A DNA stretch of 64,000 bases from Solimonas soli DSM 21787. Lineage in GTDB: Bacteria; Pseudomonadota; Gammaproteobacteria; Nevskiales; Nevskiaceae. The notes under the pieces are model-generated. The model ran no database searches, was not told the origin of the DNA, and saw nothing but the letters and a program-made list of their open reading frames with translations. This document shows, piece after piece, positions 63,291 to 64,000 of the stretch (position 1 is its first letter; every line of letters begins with the position of its first letter). The position numbers were made by a program, and so were the translations under genes. Location: contig NZ_KI440837.1 of assembly GCF_000474945.1 (NCBI RefSeq), forward strand, positions 124,001 through 188,000, written 5' to 3'.

Positions 63291-64000
63291 CGCCGCCCTC
63301 GCCCGTCTCGATATGCCGCGCCAGCAGGCCGGCGCTCTGCTCGTCGAGAATCTGCACCAGCACGCGCGAGCGTGCCGAGAGGATGGCGTTGACGAACAGC
63401 ATCGGCACCGCGACGCCGAGGCCGAGCACCGTGGTGATCATGGCCTGCGAGATGCCGCCCGCCATCAGGCGCGGATCGCCGGCACCCTGTTCCTGGATCA
63501 CCTGGAAGGTGATGATCATGCCGGTCACGGTGCCGACCAGACCGAGCAAGGGACCGGCCGCGATGATCAGGCGCAGCAGCGGCTGGAAGCGTTCGAGCGC
63601 GGGAATCTCGCGCAGGATGGCCTCCGACAGGCGCAGTTCGAGCACTTCGGCATTGCCGATGCCCTGCGCCGGATCGCCCTTGAACGCGGCGAGCACGCGG
63701 CCGAGCGGATTGTCGGCGCGCGGGTGACCGATGTCGGCGAGTTGCCCACGCACGCGCGCACCGACGCGCAGCAGGTAGACGAGCTGCCACAGCGCCAGCA
63801 CCGCGCCGGCGAAGCCGATGACGATGATCACGTAGGCGATCACCCCGCCCTGGTCGATGCGCTCGCGCAGCGACGGCCGCAGCGCCTCCTGCGCGAGCAG
63901 GCTGCCGTGCGAGGGATCGATCATCATCGGCTGCACGCCGTCCTTCGCCTCGACGTAGTCGGCGGCAAGCGAGCGCCAGTGCCGCGCCGGCTGGCGCGTC
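63277..64000 (-). CDS. ttpC: TtpC-like (long ExbB) protein of the TonB2 system, 5' end outside window
   Basis: At least 241 C-terminal residues of a large MotA/TolQ/ExbB protein. Before the first visible membrane helix is a periplasmic part with MMIDPSHGSLLAQEALRPSL and RERIDQGGVIAYVIIVIG, the signature of TtpC (long ExbB, about 450 aa, signal peptide and coiled coil first). The channel helices follow: RLIIAAGPLLGLVGTVTGMI and GISQAMITTVLGLGVAVPML. The reading stays open to the right edge, so the N-terminus, and often a DUF3450 gene before it, lies beyond 64000. Confidence 0.88.
   Translation of the reverse strand, partial: TRQPARHWRSLAADYVEAKDGVQPMMIDPSHGSLLAQEALRPSLRERIDQGGVIAYVIIVIGFAGAVLALWQLVYLLRVGARVRGQLADIGHPRADNPLGRVLAAFKGDPAQGIGNAEVLELRLSEAILREIPALERFQPLLRLIIAAGPLLGLVGTVTGMIITFQVIQEQGAGDPRLMAGGISQAMITTVLGLGVAVPMLFVNAILSARSRVLVQILDEQSAGLLARHIETGEGGDASA

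Overview
The window is about 64 kb of GC-rich chromosome, dense with genes that show strong G/C third-position bias. It most likely comes from a gammaproteobacterium of the Nevskiales/Solimonadaceae kind. I infer this from fadBA, an rnhA-dnaQ pair beside gloB, an A2M-pbpC pair, two DUF1329 proteins and a TtpC-type TonB2 locus; I have no 16S or marker search to prove it. The content is mostly core or long-resident, with one short, lower-GC insert.

Layout. 1-2.4 kb: acetolactate synthase, with large and small subunits transcribed divergently. 2.4-9 kb: a membrane diguanylate cyclase, then small lipid/CoA and regulatory genes (HxlR regulator, PaaI-type thioesterase, GNAT-LysR pair, alpha/beta hydrolase, DUF4442 hotdog protein, enoyl-CoA hydratase/isomerase). 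8.8-16.5 kb: an M13 lipoprotein peptidase, an FMO-type monooxygenase with its TetR regulator, a Fsr-like MFS pump divergent from an AraC regulator, NAD-type isocitrate dehydrogenase and a scrap of a GMC oxidoreductase. 16.6-20.6 kb: a MAPEG protein and the fadBA beta-oxidation operon. 20.7-26.3 kb: a histone-H1-like Lys/Ala protein with a strong promoter and long leader, an ArsR-methyltransferase fusion, a MITE/REP-like repeat, rnhA-dnaQ, a methyltransferase, gloB and a small exported protein.

26.3-29.3 kb is an insert of lower GC. It carries a DJ-1/PfpI-type protein, a MerR regulator and an Old Yellow Enzyme homologue. Both enzyme promoters have the 19-bp spacer typical of MerR-activated promoters and the same half-sites at the same position, so the three genes look like one small electrophile or redox-stress regulon. 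29.4-45.4 kb: lon, pbpC, a giant alpha-2-macroglobulin with an intact thioester motif, small unknowns, a ZIP-like membrane protein, class II DAHP synthase, a DODA-type dioxygenase and a DUF4105 membrane protein. 45.6-52.8 kb: mutS, then a marR-TolC-EmrA-EmrB efflux operon with a 35-bp near-palindromic operator over the marR promoter.

53-64 kb: a DUF885 hydrolase, a DUF2505 protein, a stand-alone DUF1329 protein, an ABC1 kinase that shares its start codon bases with a divergent small gene, and finally a minus-strand operon ttpC-exbB2-exbD2-tonB2. The last gene of this operon is a translationally coupled TPR-DUF1329 fusion. This TonB2-linked fusion is the most interesting object in the window: it suggests a proton-motive-force-energised envelope machine carrying a LolA/LolB-like lipid-handling domain. 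No rRNA, complete tRNA, CRISPR array, transposase or prophage gene was seen.
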